DNA of 64,000 nt from Acanthopleura granulata (taxonomy: Eukaryota; Mollusca; Polyplacophora; Chitonida; Chitonidae). The stretch is taken from contig JABBOT010000004.1 of NCBI GenBank assembly GCA_016165875.1, forward strand, positions 3,524,799 to 3,588,798, given 5' to 3'. Under the pieces are notes generated by a model. It ran no database searches. It was not told where the DNA came from and worked only from the letters and a program-made list of their open reading frames with translations. The position numbers and the translations under genes are program-made. This document shows, in pieces, positions 34,501-49,500 of this stretch (position 1 is the first letter of the stretch; every line of letters begins with the position of its first letter).

Positions 34501-37500
34501 CTTTCCAGCTGGGTCCAGTCAAAATATTTGCTCCATTAAGCTGGAGGAATGACAGAGACATTCACACCTTGCGACTAAATCAAATCTCTTCACTGATCCA
34601 GTTCACCTGATCAGTCTCCTGGAATTCAGTCTGTCTGTCTACCTACAGCAAAGATATGCAGTGACACTTGATAGGTCCCCAGCCTCTTGCTAACAGAGTC
34701 TGAGAAAGGTCAGTGGTAGAGATAGGCATGTATACCAATTCCTGTGCAGACAGTTGTAGTCTAGACCAGACTACCACTTGTCCTTAGCCCTCTATTACCA
34801 GGTAACAAGACTGGACTGTAAGTACTGTGTATCACAGCTTATGTACACACTGTCCTCCTACAATTGGTTTACACTAAACACATGGCAGTCATGCCCACAA
34901 GAACCTGACAGGCAGCTTTAAATAGTCCCTTCAGCCTGCAGTCATGGGTGACTGGTGGAAGTAAATAGGGTCTCCCTGGGTATTGTTAAAGATGGCACTG
35001 ATATGCGAACCACCACTACATTGTACCTTGACAAGTTTGAGGCCCCAGTCAGGCTACAGCCCAGACATACCTATATCCACAAGTGTAAGTACACTCACTT
35101 CTGTATATAACATCACCAAAAATGAAACTTTCAGACCTGCATTCCTAACAAATGCTTCTGGATTTAAAACAAATAAAGCCAGAAGTGTTACAGCATATAC
35201 ACATGTACTAGATGTCTGGAGATTGGAGGAACTATACTTAAGCTAAAGGCAGACTGAAATATAAACTTTATACACAATAACAAGTGACACTATTTAAGCA
35301 CATACAGTGTTTATATACTTAATTCTCTAAATTCAACTTGTCAAATATTGGGATGCTATGTATTCATCCCACTACTCAGAAAACTAAAGCAAGCAACCTA
35401 TCCCTAATTTTGTTCTTATATAAGATATAATACTGGTAAATGTATACCATGCCTTAGGTTCTTGGTTATAAATGGTACATTTATTGCTCTAAATTTGAAC
35501 ATCAAACATATGAAAACCATTTCCAGATATTCCTGATATGCATCCCACTATTTAGAAAACCTAATTAAGCAACCCACTGCTAAATTCGTTCTCATGTAAG
35601 ACCTAGCACTGGTAAATGCAAATCATATCAAATGACTTGTTTATTTATTTACCAATGTTACCTACACACAATATCCTGTCCATTCATGACTCAGCTCACA
35701 CACATGTGCCATTGGTAAATCGTCAAACTGACTTGTGACAGTATTGTGAACTGGTGGACACAACGGCCAATGGGGTTCCCTTTCAATTCTCAGCAGTTGA
35801 GAAAAAGCCCAATGTGCAACAAGTAAATTTGTTAGGAGGGAAGCCTAAAAAAAACAAACTTCTTGTAAAGTTGTTGCCACTAGAAAATCTGAATCCTGTT
35901 GACATGACAATAGTGTGACTTCATTTCCACAAAATATTTCTATTCACCCTTTATTTCCAAACAACATTTCAATTAGCAAGCCAAACATCAGTCAACACAA
36001 GTATATGTAGCCCTTCTGATACTTTTTCCCAATCTTTGTTGCTAACATAAAGGCAGTACATAAACATATCTGATTAAACCAGTTTGTAGAATTAGCCATC
36101 AAAACGTCATCAACTCGTTACAGAAAAGAACAGAGGTTTACATGAGATAAGGGGTACACAAGTACATGTAGATGTACATTAGTTCATTATTATCAGTTGT
36201 TTACAAGCGGTAACCTAATATTTCTAATTTCACCTCTAAGGTGTGGCCCAAACCAGTCAACAGTCAGAGAGGTTACATATACTCCTTCACTTCAAAGATT
36301 AAGTAACCCTTACTCTCTTTGCAAAGAGCAATTACTGTTCCCCAATGCACCAATGGTAATATTTTCTTCCATTTATATTCCAGATTTCAACTTTTCAAAA
36401 GAAAAAAGACAAAAACCCATTTGTATGCTATTGCAGTATTGCAACTGATCATTAGCATACTGTAACAAAACAACAGTACCAATTTCCGTGAGTAATATAG
36501 GAACTGATGAGAAGGCTCTGGCTGATCAAGTTCTTAAGGTGCTTGCCTTTGTATAGCTAGGACACAGAAGGTGTGGGTTCAGGACCAGCCTTGTACAGGG
36601 AATATATAGATCCCCCGACCGTCACTGTTTGTGAGGTCTTCTTGACAAAAAGCTGTCGGCTTGTGTGGCCATCAGCTCCATTTAACACATGTTGAAGACC
36701 GCTCGTCTTTCACTCATCAAACTGGCGGCTGATACACACATATCAAATTAATATGTAAATCTTTCTGAATTTCTCTTTTTCTAATTTACTGTGATTGGAT
36801 TAAAACCCTAAAATTGCATTCTTAAAGGAAAATAAGGGTCACAAAATATTACTTTTAGTGCTACAATTTACATGTTCCCAATAAGCTATCACTCTTCCTT
36901 CCTGCCAGATCTCATTACACCTTTCTATAATGAATAAAGTTTTCAGAATTAGGTAAAATCAGTCACTTTATCATGGACGAATTATTAGCTCAAACAACGT
37001 ATTTCTTCAATACTATGCATGTACTTGAAGATTTGCCATGGATTTCACCACCTTGAATAGTGAAGATACATATATATGCAAGTGAAAAGATGACAGGATA
37101 TGGTCAATCACGGGGACACACACACAGCTGCTTGCACAAGGTTACGTCACTGAGCACCTGTTACACGAGCAGCTACACCTAGCTCCTCTGTCCTTACTGA
37201 ACACCATGCAGTCAGTTGGGCGGAAAAACATTTCATGTAAACCAAACAGGGCATACATTCACAAAATACACCCTGCCTGTTGCCATGGATACACCACATG
37301 CTCACACTCCTGCAGGTTTTGCTGCAAGGATGTGAAAACAAAAAAATTGCTATTTTGTTCTTCTTGATGATTGTAATGTTTGCCACATGTCACAAAGGGC
37401 TCAGTGCACATGGTATATAGTCAGATTAAAATGGGGAAAGCAAACAGACAAAACAATTACTACTGGATAATTCATATCTGTCATACCGGACCCTTCACTC

Positions 37501-40500
37501 TCCTTCCAACTTCACAGGGTGTATATTGCGTACACTACAGTAATAGATAAAACTGGAAATCGAGTAAAGTGTAGGAGTGATTGGGTGTCAGGATATATGC
37601 ATTGGTGGGAAAAAACGACAGCAGACTGCTCTACATGTAATTTATCGGCCTCTACACAAGCTGATTAATACATACGGGTACAAATGAAATCTTGTCTATG
37701 ACCAAAACCTATTCTCTATTTTTAGATAGTTGAGCTACCCAGACTATATATCTGTATTAATTATTTTATGGGCTTCATTTCACGGAAAACTGACTTACAA
37801 TGTAATTAAAAAAAAACAGAAATCTAGATATCTGGAAATATAGAGAAAAGCACTAAAACTGGATTTGAAAAAAAAAGACAAACAACTCGTATCATCGGTG
37901 ATTTAGGCTACAGAGGAAACTTCACAGGATTTTTTCTCCACATTTATCAGTATATTTTAGCACGGGCATACCATGAACTATACATGCCCATGAACAATGA
38001 ACGTATCCTGCACATGATATACCAGACTGACATACATGTAGGAGCACACTATTCTTAACTACATGCTCCAGTTAACATATAGTGGTCTCTATATTGATTT
38101 CTGTATGGTATTAAAGAGTAAGGCATTTTTTAAAAATGCCTTACCACGTACCTGTTGCGAGCTGCTTTGCAGGTGAGTAAGTCCTGCTGGTGCCAAAGAC
38201 GAGGACCGTAGAGGAGGTACACCTAGGGGCATCCATGGCCCAGGCTGTCAATGATGTCACTTGGCAGGTGATCAAGGTCTTAGCAGCCAGGAAACAACAG
38301 GTGAGATAATGCAGACAGGTAAGAAGCCACTGGAAGTATCAGTGAATTCAGCACGGCAGGCTGGCAATTAACACAGACCACTACCTCAGGTAAAGGTTAC
38401 AACACAGCCCTAGAGAGGAGCTAGGATCAAGATATCCCACACAGGACCCCAGTCTCTAGCTTCTCCATGATGACAAGTTAACTCTGTTAGGCACCATAGT
38501 CTGACAGCGTGCACCTGGGGAATCTTGCTTAAGTCGTCTGCCCGCCTCCCTCAACCTTAGCCCTTATCACCCTGCTCGACGCTACACTACACCTGCCTCC
38601 ATGGCTACATGCCCAGGTAAGCCGCACTTGTCGTCCTGCCGCCACCGCTCAGGCAGGCGACAATTTCTACAACCGCATTCCTGGGATCAGGTTTCAGCGT
38701 CTGCCAATCAGCCCCAGGCCTGCATGTGCTGGCCCACTGACTTGTCTAATCTCCATTTCCAGAAACAAACTTGTTGTGGTGAGACAGGTTGTACTATACA
38801 AAACAGTTCCCACTCAGAGGAGGTATAAACGAAAAACAAATGCACTCCCAGTTCAAACTGTAAAATACGCGAGAGAATTCCTGTAGACATACTTTAAGAT
38901 TGCCAGGTAGAAAAGTGGTATGTCTTACAACAACACAGCCTGCTTCCTCTAAGACAGTTCAGACTCCCTTGTCAATTGGTAAACATGGCACTGTGGCAAT
39001 ACACCTGGCCAGCTATCATCAAAGACAAGCCAGCTGTCACCTTATCTCTCACATGATACATACATCTATACATGTATAGGGACCTGTTACTTGGCCTACA
39101 GGTAGAAAATTGATTGTTTATTGCCTCATCAAGTGAGGCAATGGACTATGTATGTATGTCAGTATATCAACATATAAACCACTCAGAACAACTCCAATCT
39201 ACCACATCACTTGTGCATTATGTCTAGTTCATTTTGTGATGTTGCAAAATACATGTACTTAATGATGCTGCTAAAATAGTGACCATCTAAAATTTGGTCA
39301 TGTTTGGTCATTCATTCAGTCAGTTATGCACCTTGATGACAATTGTTTTAATTGTTAACAAAAGTTATGTTATTGACAGTGATCTAAGCATTTTCATTAT
39401 TATCACGCCAGCCAACGTACTTCCTTTTCAACTTGAAGTGCACACGTTGAATTATCTTTATACATATATATATAAGCCCTGTGTATGTTTTTGGCAAAAT
39501 TTCCTACACCTTGAAATTTAAACGTACATAATTCCTCAGATTTCTGTGATGCGTAATCCTGTATCCTTTGATAATGTAGGACCATTCCACCTAACAAAAA
39601 TAACATAAAATTTTTGTGACATTAGAGAAAGCATTTAAGCCAACACATAAAGCATGAAACTTTCAGTTTAGATCCCTGTACAGCAGTAATTTGACAGTGA
39701 ACCAGAAAATTGCCTAGTGGGGACTGTCTGACATTTTGTACTCTTGCACACCACAGTCTTCAAGAGAAAGACAGCACATGCTCTAGGTTAAGTTCCCTCA
39801 AAAGGCTGGACAATATTATCTTTATTTCAGCGAAGTATTTTTTTCTAACAGCTACTATGACAGCAGAAACTGACGTTTGATCGTACTTCATCCCCTAGCA
39901 TGAAATGCAGCCATTCTGTCTGGGCTGTGACATAACTGATTTAAGCGAGGTGGACTCTTGTCACCTGAGACTATAGTACGCTGCTTGGGTTGTGTTTGTA
40001 ACTTAAGAATATATGCCAATTTATAGCATGAAATGATCAAGACACTTACTCCAACCACAACACAATGGTCTGGAAATACTTTGCAGTGTTGTTCGCCAAG
40101 TACATGTTGTAATTATAACATATAACATTACAGCAGTATGCTGTCCCTATGTTATTACGTTACATTAATAGACAACTTAGAAGATTTACGTCACAGCTTA
40201 TAAACAGCTAACATGTCTTGGACTGGTCAGTCTCTGGTCAGTTGGCAGCACAATACTCCACACTTCAAACGAAGATAATTCAGCAGCAAATTCATACAAT
40301 TTGAAACAGGGTTTTACATTCAAGAGAGAATTTTATAATCTTTTTAATTAACAGTACCTCGTCATGAGCTCTCTTTCACTGTAAATACTAATATCATAGA
40401 TACGTTTGCTTGCACTGCACTGAAAATTATGTACAGAGCAGAGATTGTCCTTCATCAGTGTCACTCCTATGAACATGTTGGAAATATCAGGGCCTATCTA

Positions 40501-43500
40501 AGTATATAAGTATGCTTTTATATATAATCCCTTCCCTGATAAAGTTATTCATTTTTGCTGCCTCTGGGGGTTTTAATGTTAATAAGATGTATTGATGTTA
40601 CATGTTTGGTAGGTAAGGAGATATCCTACTGGAAAAAAATGCAAGTACATGTATCTCCATCATGCACTGAAAATGCATTGGTAAATCGCCCACACTGAAA
40701 TACCTCCCATCTAAGACGACAGACAACATAATGAGATCAGTTTTTGCTGCCTGAAACTTCAATAAGCGAGATTTCACTGAATAGCCTGAATGGCTATATG
40801 CAATCTGTAGATGATTTCCTGGTGGTAATAACTCATTATTATTTATATATCAAGGAAATCTCAATATTGTCTTCTCTGTTAAAACTGATATTTCACTGCA
40901 GTGGAATATCACTTTTGTTATTACATTTAGATATTTCACAGCCAGATGCCTTGGGGTAACGGTCTAATCTGAACTCAGCACAATGATATCATAATACAAG
41001 TTTAGTTAATTGTTCCTACCACATCAAAGAAGAAAAACGTGTTGCAGTAAGAAGAAAACTTCATACATAGATGTCATGTCCATGTATACCATGACACACC
41101 ATACAAAAGCCTTTGATGGCCAACATGTAGAACATTGCTTCAAATTTCTTTAATCAAATCCACAAAATCATGACATTGTTAGAGTAAAAGTAACACAATA
41201 TTGCACAGTGAAGGTTGAATACATAAATATTGTTCTCGTGAAAGGCGCACAGAGATCATAACCTACTCAAAGCTTCATTTCCACCTCTCACTCCAACAAT
41301 ATTTATGGTATTCAACCTCTGCTGTGTATTATTATTCTATTATTTTTACTTTGTGCAATATCCTCTATTTTCTATGCCACAGAATGCACATTTTTTCACT
41401 CCAAATATTTCACAAACATTGCTGTGTAGTTCACTGCTCGGTGTCTGACACCAAAATGAAGCTAGTCCTTGCTCTGCAGTTGGCAGTGTTCTTCTCACAT
41501 CCCCGGAAATCAGACAAGGGAGACTACTCATAGATACCTTGACAACATGTGAATCCATGCAGCCAGGTGGAAAATTACCTCAATAAACATGCACACTGCA
41601 CACTAATGTGTTTAAATTCTACTGATACTTTAAAGATAAAAGAGCAAACACCTTAAGACATTCAAAGGTAAACTTAATTGCTCAAGCATAAAATCAGATA
41701 TTCTAACAGACTATGTAGCCTGAAAACAACTTACTGTTAAGTGAACCCATACTTCTACTGTCCGGTGGAATTATAGTAACCTCCTGTACAGCTGGTGGAA
41801 CATACAGAGGAAATGTACTTTATACAGTCCTGTCATATAATGAACACATGTAAAAATGACCAGAGCCTTCGTTCCTATTCCTAGGTGTGAACGTTCAGGA
41901 TGTCCTACAGGATGTACATGTCTATATATGTACATAAGTAAAAACCTGTCAGTATTCAAACAGGTTATTTATAAACCTTATGCTGAGCTTATCAGAGGTA
42001 CAGGAAGGTCCCACCTAGTAAACACACCACCCACAAAACCTGCACAATCTGAAATAACTTCACACACACGCCTACATCCTAATTCTACGCTTTAGTAATC
42101 AAAATCATGCTGAATGTCATAAAGTTGTTTTTTGTTTGTCTTCAGGAAAGCAACACATGAAGAAGAATTAACAATACCGGGCAGATGAAATAGGTAAATG
42201 TAATTTTTAAGATGTTGGCTCATGATGAGAATTGTCTAGATGAACATACTATTTTTATCATGTGACCTGTTGTACAATCTATACATGGTTCACTTTAATT
42301 TACTCACACCCTATATACTGCTAACATATAATTGTCAAATTACATCTTGAAACATTACTAAGTGGATTTGTGTACATGGAATAGGATACACCCTTTAGAG
42401 AATAGTGATTATCTCCACATTATCTGTCTAAAAAAGCATAATCAAGAACTGAGGGCTTAAACTAATAATAACAGCTTCACCTATATGAAATCTTAAATAT
42501 TATAACATCTACATGTGCTCTTTCATCAAAAACACTAAATGGGTGTTGTCATTTAGACATCTGATGCCATGAATAAAATAATGCCAAACTAAGAAATTTA
42601 GGATCTAATGAAAGTCAAGATCATTAATTTTACCTTGTAATCAATTCAATGATATTCTTGAGGGTATGAAAGACTTGACACACTAATCCCTTACTTATGC
42701 TTTATGTTCAATGATATGAAAATATTCTCCTCCTCCTGATTTTTAGCAATCTCTGTCACCATGTCTGAGAAGGGACACATGTAGGCTTTGAGTTACAATG
42801 GGTGTGGCTAGCTGTCAGGTAATGAAGTTCGTTTACATACTTCTCCTGAGGTCAGAGGCTGAGACAAAGTCAAAAGTTTAGCTTACTACATGCCCTTTAT
42901 AATTTCAAATGAAATATGCATATGTAAACTGATCAAGTGGATCAAGACAACAACATTTCAAAAATGCAAACTTTGGCCCAAGGATATCAACTTTACCTTA
43001 GATGTGGTATCAAGGACACCAAAAAGCTTGAATAAATGTTAATGAGATAGATAATTAAAATTAATAGATTTGTAAAAGTGCAAAACAAACTTGTGAATGG
43101 TGTAATTTTTGAGAGAAAATCCATAACAATGGCTGAGCTCAATACATGCAGTAATTTTTTTCAGATACATTTTGTTCAACATTGCTTTTCCTGTTCCTGG
43201 GCTTATGAGGGTGATATCTGTAATTTACGGTTTAACGTAGGGTATGGCTGATGGACCATTCCCCATGCGTTATTGTGCTCTAATTGTGTGCAAACCCTGA
43301 GCTCAATACATGCACTTTTTTTTTAAGATATCACCACTAACATTTTGTTTAACACAGATTCTAATATGCAGTACACTAAGTCAGGAATTCGGTAATTTAC
43401 GCTATATAATATGCAAACATGGAATCAATGATGGAATATCCCCCTCATCTTACTGTGCTATGCATGTGTGCAAACCCTGAGTTCAATACATGCAGTACTT

Positions 43501-46500
43501 TTTAAGATACCACCCCTAACATTACTTTCCCTGTTATTGGACGTCAACAACGACCCTCAGAGTATTATGACCAGGTACCCTGCACTGGTCACTATTTGTT
43601 ACATTTTATTGAGAAGCCAAGACAAGCCCAAGAGAACAAAACTGATGCAGGATTTGCAAACACAACTTTGCCATTCCAACATCACAAAGATCAATTCCAA
43701 CGGAACAATATTAAAGAATTTGATAAACTTACTGTAAGCTATAGATATTTGGCTAGCCTCACAAAACAGTGATAATTTTGCAGCTTTAACTGGACGAGGC
43801 CAAAGTGATTCTCAGCAGAAACCTTGACATTCAAAACATTTGAAAATTCAAGAAAGCCCAAGTTCCCACAGCACTGGAGACAACGCTTAGTCAGAGCTAG
43901 GGCATATATGACAAGGCGTCCTGCACTGGTCACTATTTGTTACGTTTTCTTACATGTGTCCTCATAATAAACCTATGTATATTGAAATTACCTACATCAA
44001 TGTTAATCCTTTAAAATAGTCAGTAGTTTAGTCCCTTTTTTGTTACATTGGGATACTGTTTATACCTGTTATTCCTTTATTCAGACATGTACAGTCCATG
44101 TTGGGATTAGCTATGGCAACGCTACCAAGAATCCCATGCATATATAAGCCCTTTCTACACTTCACTCTAAAGTGTAAAATGTACAGTGAATAAACAGACG
44201 AACAACTTTCAAGACAAGTGTCAAGAGCCCTTCTTCATGTCACCAACAGTTTGAAGACTAGAGCCCCTGGTGATAGTATGATATAAGCTCTGTCTGTACT
44301 TTGTACAGACGAGCTAAAAATGAAATACATGGTCAAAGCTTTGAAAAGTGTGTTTATTTTATCTATGTATCAACAGAACTATTGCAAGTTCATATAGCAG
44401 TAACATGAAGAAAGATCAAACAATGACATCAACTGACAAGTAACCAGAAAAAAAAATCTACCACAGCCTGAGGACTTGACAGTGCAAAGGCTCAATACGC
44501 ACAAATACTGAGCTCATTTTATATATAATACATTTAATAGAGAGATAGCGACACATTTATGATACAATGACACTTGTGTTGTTAAACACAAAGGGCATCA
44601 TATGTTATTCCCTGTAGCAGTGGTAGCTGCATATAGTGGTGACCCACATGTATCAGGAGCTCAGCCTTTCACTTAGCACCTGGAATATCTTGTAAACATC
44701 TGAGATTAAATATTGATCTATACTATATATATATGCATGCCTAGATTTTTACATTGTACTTAACAATTTGTCATTCATATGACGACGACCAGTACTTAGC
44801 ACATATGTATATAAACTGTATCTTCTTGTGGCATGGAGAGTTTATTGCGCCATTTAAGCGCAGGTGCCACTAGAACATCATGTCTAAGACACCAGCCAGG
44901 ACATCCCGTGACCCAGTCACACCAATTCTGTTTTCTTGCTCTAACCTCCACCTGCTCTGCACCAAGCAAAGCAGAAACAAGTACCATTTTTAAAGTCTCT
45001 GGCATGGCTTAGGATTGATCCAGGTTGACTCAATCTCCAGGCAGACACTAAAGCTACCAGGTCACCCAGGCAGTGATCTACACATATATATATCAGAAAA
45101 GGAAATCCTGAATAATCAGTAAAAAGATATTTATGTCAGCAACATTATGACTCAATTAGACAGACTGATTCAGCATATTCCCAATTGTTGGTGCAACTTC
45201 CATAGGCGAGAACGACAATAGGAAAGCAATAATTCACAACATGTGCCATTGTAGCAGAACAAGATCAAGCTACATTGATTTCAAGGGGACAGCTTTTAAA
45301 ATTTGTGATGTGTCATAGGTTCAAATTACTACAGTGTATCAAGGTATAAAACTTAAGATCTGAAAATTTTGGGAAACTGGGCTACACACCACAAACAAGG
45401 CAAGACAATACAGAGCACATCAACGGAGGTGTGTATGAAAGGTATAAAGTCCACGTACAAAATCTTCTGAACTTTTAATGAGGGCAGAAAACTGTAGATT
45501 TTCGTCGAGCTGTTTATAACGAGCGCACAAAACTCTATGAAGTATCAAAGCCAGAGGTAAGTTTTTTTCAAAGTTTCTAATCTGAACCTGATATGTTTTG
45601 AAATATACAGAAGACGCTGGAGATTGAAAGTTGTCATAATTAAAGCAACAGTGCTTGTGTTTAAAAGTGAAATTTAATAACTAGCAAAACTCCATGAAAC
45701 TTCAACAAATTACTGATGACGGTAGTTTTTTTGGCAGTTTTTTGCAGTTCAGCAATTTTTTGCAGTAATCTAATATGAAGCATTTCTCTATGAGCTTTTA
45801 ACACCACTTAAGTACAGTATTATGTCACTCAAGCAAAACACTTTTGCTTCCACAAAAAAAATATTGAAGTTTCCTGAAACTAAGGTGGTTTCACATTAAA
45901 AAATCTGACATCTATTGTGGTCATAGCCACATCATTTGAGCAGTAGAACTTAGCCAAATTTGAGTAGGAGAAATGTTACCATCTATGGAAATATCTGCAG
46001 CAGAGGGCAGGGTCATGCAGCCAGCCAACAAGCCCGCCCATCTAGGCTCTGATCTGGGCATCTCACATACACAGAGTCCCCTGTAGTCGACAGTGTCAAT
46101 TAGAAACTCTACTATGTACAGGGCTGCATGGGCGCTGCTCAAATATTTGACCTGCACATAATCCAGAAAACATTCCAAAATTTTCGTTCAAACACAGACC
46201 TGTTTGTTCAGGAGTCAATATACTCTTTTAGATAAAGACAAACAAATAGCAGGTCATTCCATCCCCCAGCCTTTAATGTACACTAGCTTACAATGTCTTA
46301 GCCAAGTCTTGGCCTGAACCATGGAACAGCCCAATCTGTAATGATTATAAAGGAGCTCATTACGCAGTGCCAATATTTATTACCGCGGTAAGCACACAGG
46401 ATGTGATACACAGGTGTGTGTGACCCCGACTTTACCTGAGTACACCTGTTCAACTATAAAGCCTATTACACAACAGAAGCTACCTGTCTTAACAATGTGG

Positions 46501-49500
46501 AGAATAAAGTTGGATTGTCATCCTCGTCATTTTGATAACGAGGAACTGGGTGCACCAAGTGTGTTTCAATAACCCTGGATACACACTAGCTGATAGCTCC
46601 ATATAGTTGTTTGATGATGGGTAAATTGGTACCCAGTGAGTTTTTTTATAGCTAGCGATTAATGTAGCCCTTTTCCACTCGCTTTTCTTCTGGACATACG
46701 TGTAAAAATGGTCTGTGTATTTCTTACAATATATAACTTTCAAACCTGTTGATGGAATTGACATCTAGGGTTAAAATGCCATAGTGTAACATGATTTGTG
46801 AGAAAAGTTACAAAACTTCAATTCACAAAATATCTACAAATAGGCAGTATCTGAAGGTAAGAAATGCTTAATGTTACACATACACTTACCTTGCCTAAAC
46901 AAGACTGTAGACTATGAGGCCCACAACAGATGTAGACCTGTAGATTATCACGGACTGTCTCAGACAGATATAGATGAATGAAACGGCCACACCTGGACAG
47001 ATGAGTCAAACACTGGTTTTCAGCCAGTCTGTCTGCAGACAGCTTCTTTTACATGACACGATTTTTGCTAACAAATGAATGCACTCGAACAGGAAATATC
47101 TCCATTAAGGTTCTTCATGTATGCGTACATATATATATATATATATATATAAATACAGACCTAACTCACAGCACATCTTACAGCCTTATGAATAATTCAT
47201 GTATTTATACTGTGCTTCTCCTAAATTTGAGCAGTTTTCAAGCGACATATTTCGCTTGATTCTGATTAACATATCTCCCTCTTCGGGACATTTAAGACAA
47301 CTGATTGGCTACTTACCCACATTTTGAAAAGATTTCTCTGGTAAAATAATTTTAAGGTAAAATTTATCTTTACTTAATCTGTATGACATAAACAGTGAAA
47401 GTGAAACAAGATTTGTATTTTTCTGAAACAACTTTATTTGTAGTACAACAAATGTACCCTTTGAAATGCACTATCATACACAGGATGACCTACACGTATG
47501 TATGATAATATATCCAAGGAAAAGGCCCATTCATGCATTACAAGTAAATCTGTACCATATCAGCTACCCTTCTACAAATCCCTTTTGTAATGACCAGTTT
47601 ATCCAACACATGTGATCTTCATTTAAAAATCTGCAATATCAAGATGAGTTTACCTTTGTCTGTTTCTAGACACCATCAGCATACATCAATGTGCACATTT
47701 CCCCTCTGCAGGTGAAGGTGTGGTGATCTACATTATCACAAGGGGTTGCACAGTTAGTAAGTGTAAGGATCCAAGAGTATTCATATTTATAAACCTGTAT
47801 CTTCATACTGAATGTTCAGCTCCTAACAATATTCCCAAGCACATCCCAATACAATTACATTTTTTGCAGTACACAATATATTCTCCCAAAAAGAAGCACA
47901 TGGTTAAAACATGTCGTTTACCCACAATGTCACCACCATCAATCATGATGGCTCCTACGTGATCTGGTGTTATGGATGAATGAGATGTCCATGCTTATTT
48001 CATTATTACTGATGTTTCCAACTTTTCTCATACAGTAAATTCATTATCCACCTTGGAATAAACATAGTTTTAAAGTGAAAAATTTAACATTCATTACTTT
48101 TTTTGGCACCATATATAGGCATAGGCATTTTTTGTGTCTGTCTACCTCTGCAAGGTCATATCTTAACGAATTCCAAGTTGCTAAATGTTTCATCTGTAAA
48201 TAACTTCAAACCTATGTAATATGGACAAATATTTTCACATTGTTCAGACACCACATCCTGATTAACATGTACACAAAAATACTTGTACTCATTTCATGTA
48301 TACGCTGCTCATATTTTCCTCCTTTGTTTTTCCATGTATTATATATTTGCATAGATTACTTTCTTCCATGTAAATATATCCATGTTGGCACATTTCACTC
48401 GCTTGAAATTAAACTTCTTTATTATTACTGCATTCTATTCACTAGTTTACCATTTTATACCTTGGAAGGTCTAAAAAAAATACCTATTTTAATTTGGTGT
48501 ATACACATCAAATGTTAGTGCTGAAGACACTCTTCAAACCATTCCAAAACAAATCTCACTTGCAGCTTTGAGCAAGAGTAATTGAAATTGATGAAGAAAA
48601 TGTATGTAACACTCAAACCAACACACAACCATTATTCCTGATTATTTCTTTCCTTCAAGCTTCTCCAAAACTCCTCATGGATTTTTCTTCCATGAATTAA
48701 TCACTTCGGATTTCAATGCACTGATTGCAGTATGGCAGTCTTATTGACTAGGGAAATGTTTTACAGAAACTTCTCACTCACACAGCAGACATGACATCCA
48801 CCCCACCCAGCTATTACTAGTATATGTACTGACACCCTACCTGCAATTCCCTCATCAATGCTAACACCCATGCATATCAGGCCCACTTTGGGGCAGCTAT
48901 TTAACTGTACATACTGTTATGAATATTACATGATCTCCAGCCAGGTGGTCAGACTGCTTAGAATTCCGCGTGATAAAGAGAGTGGACAAAACGCTGCATG
49001 GGATGCCTCATGAATGTGTATGATTTGACGACGTCAGTGCGAAAACAAATTTGTCTATATTTATCAACACAGCTCACAATTGTGTATAAATAGGCCTATG
49101 TTATGGTGATCAAACCTAGAACCATGCATCAACAAATATCTCTTAAAGTGAAAGACAGCACATGCTCTAGGTTAAGTTTCCCCATAAGGGCGAATAATAT
49201 TATGTTCATTTCGGCAATGTGCTTTCTGCTAACAGCTACTACGATGGCCGCCACTGATGTATGACAGAGTTCCATGGCTAGCATGAAATGCAGCCATTCT
49301 GTCTGGACTGTGATGTAATTCTTCCAAGTGCAAAACACTCGTCACCTGAGACTGTAGTAAGTGGGTATGGTTGTAGTTGAAACTTAGGTATACTTGTAAA
49401 TTTATAACATGAAATGATCAAGAAACTTAATCTCGCCACCACACCATGGTCTGGAAATACTTTGCAGTGTTATTCATGTACATGTTATAATTAAAATATT

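Noticed and set aside
39127..39152. Rho-independent terminator-like hairpin
   Set aside because: Such terminators are bacterial; in this animal DNA the hairpin is more likely a repeat end.
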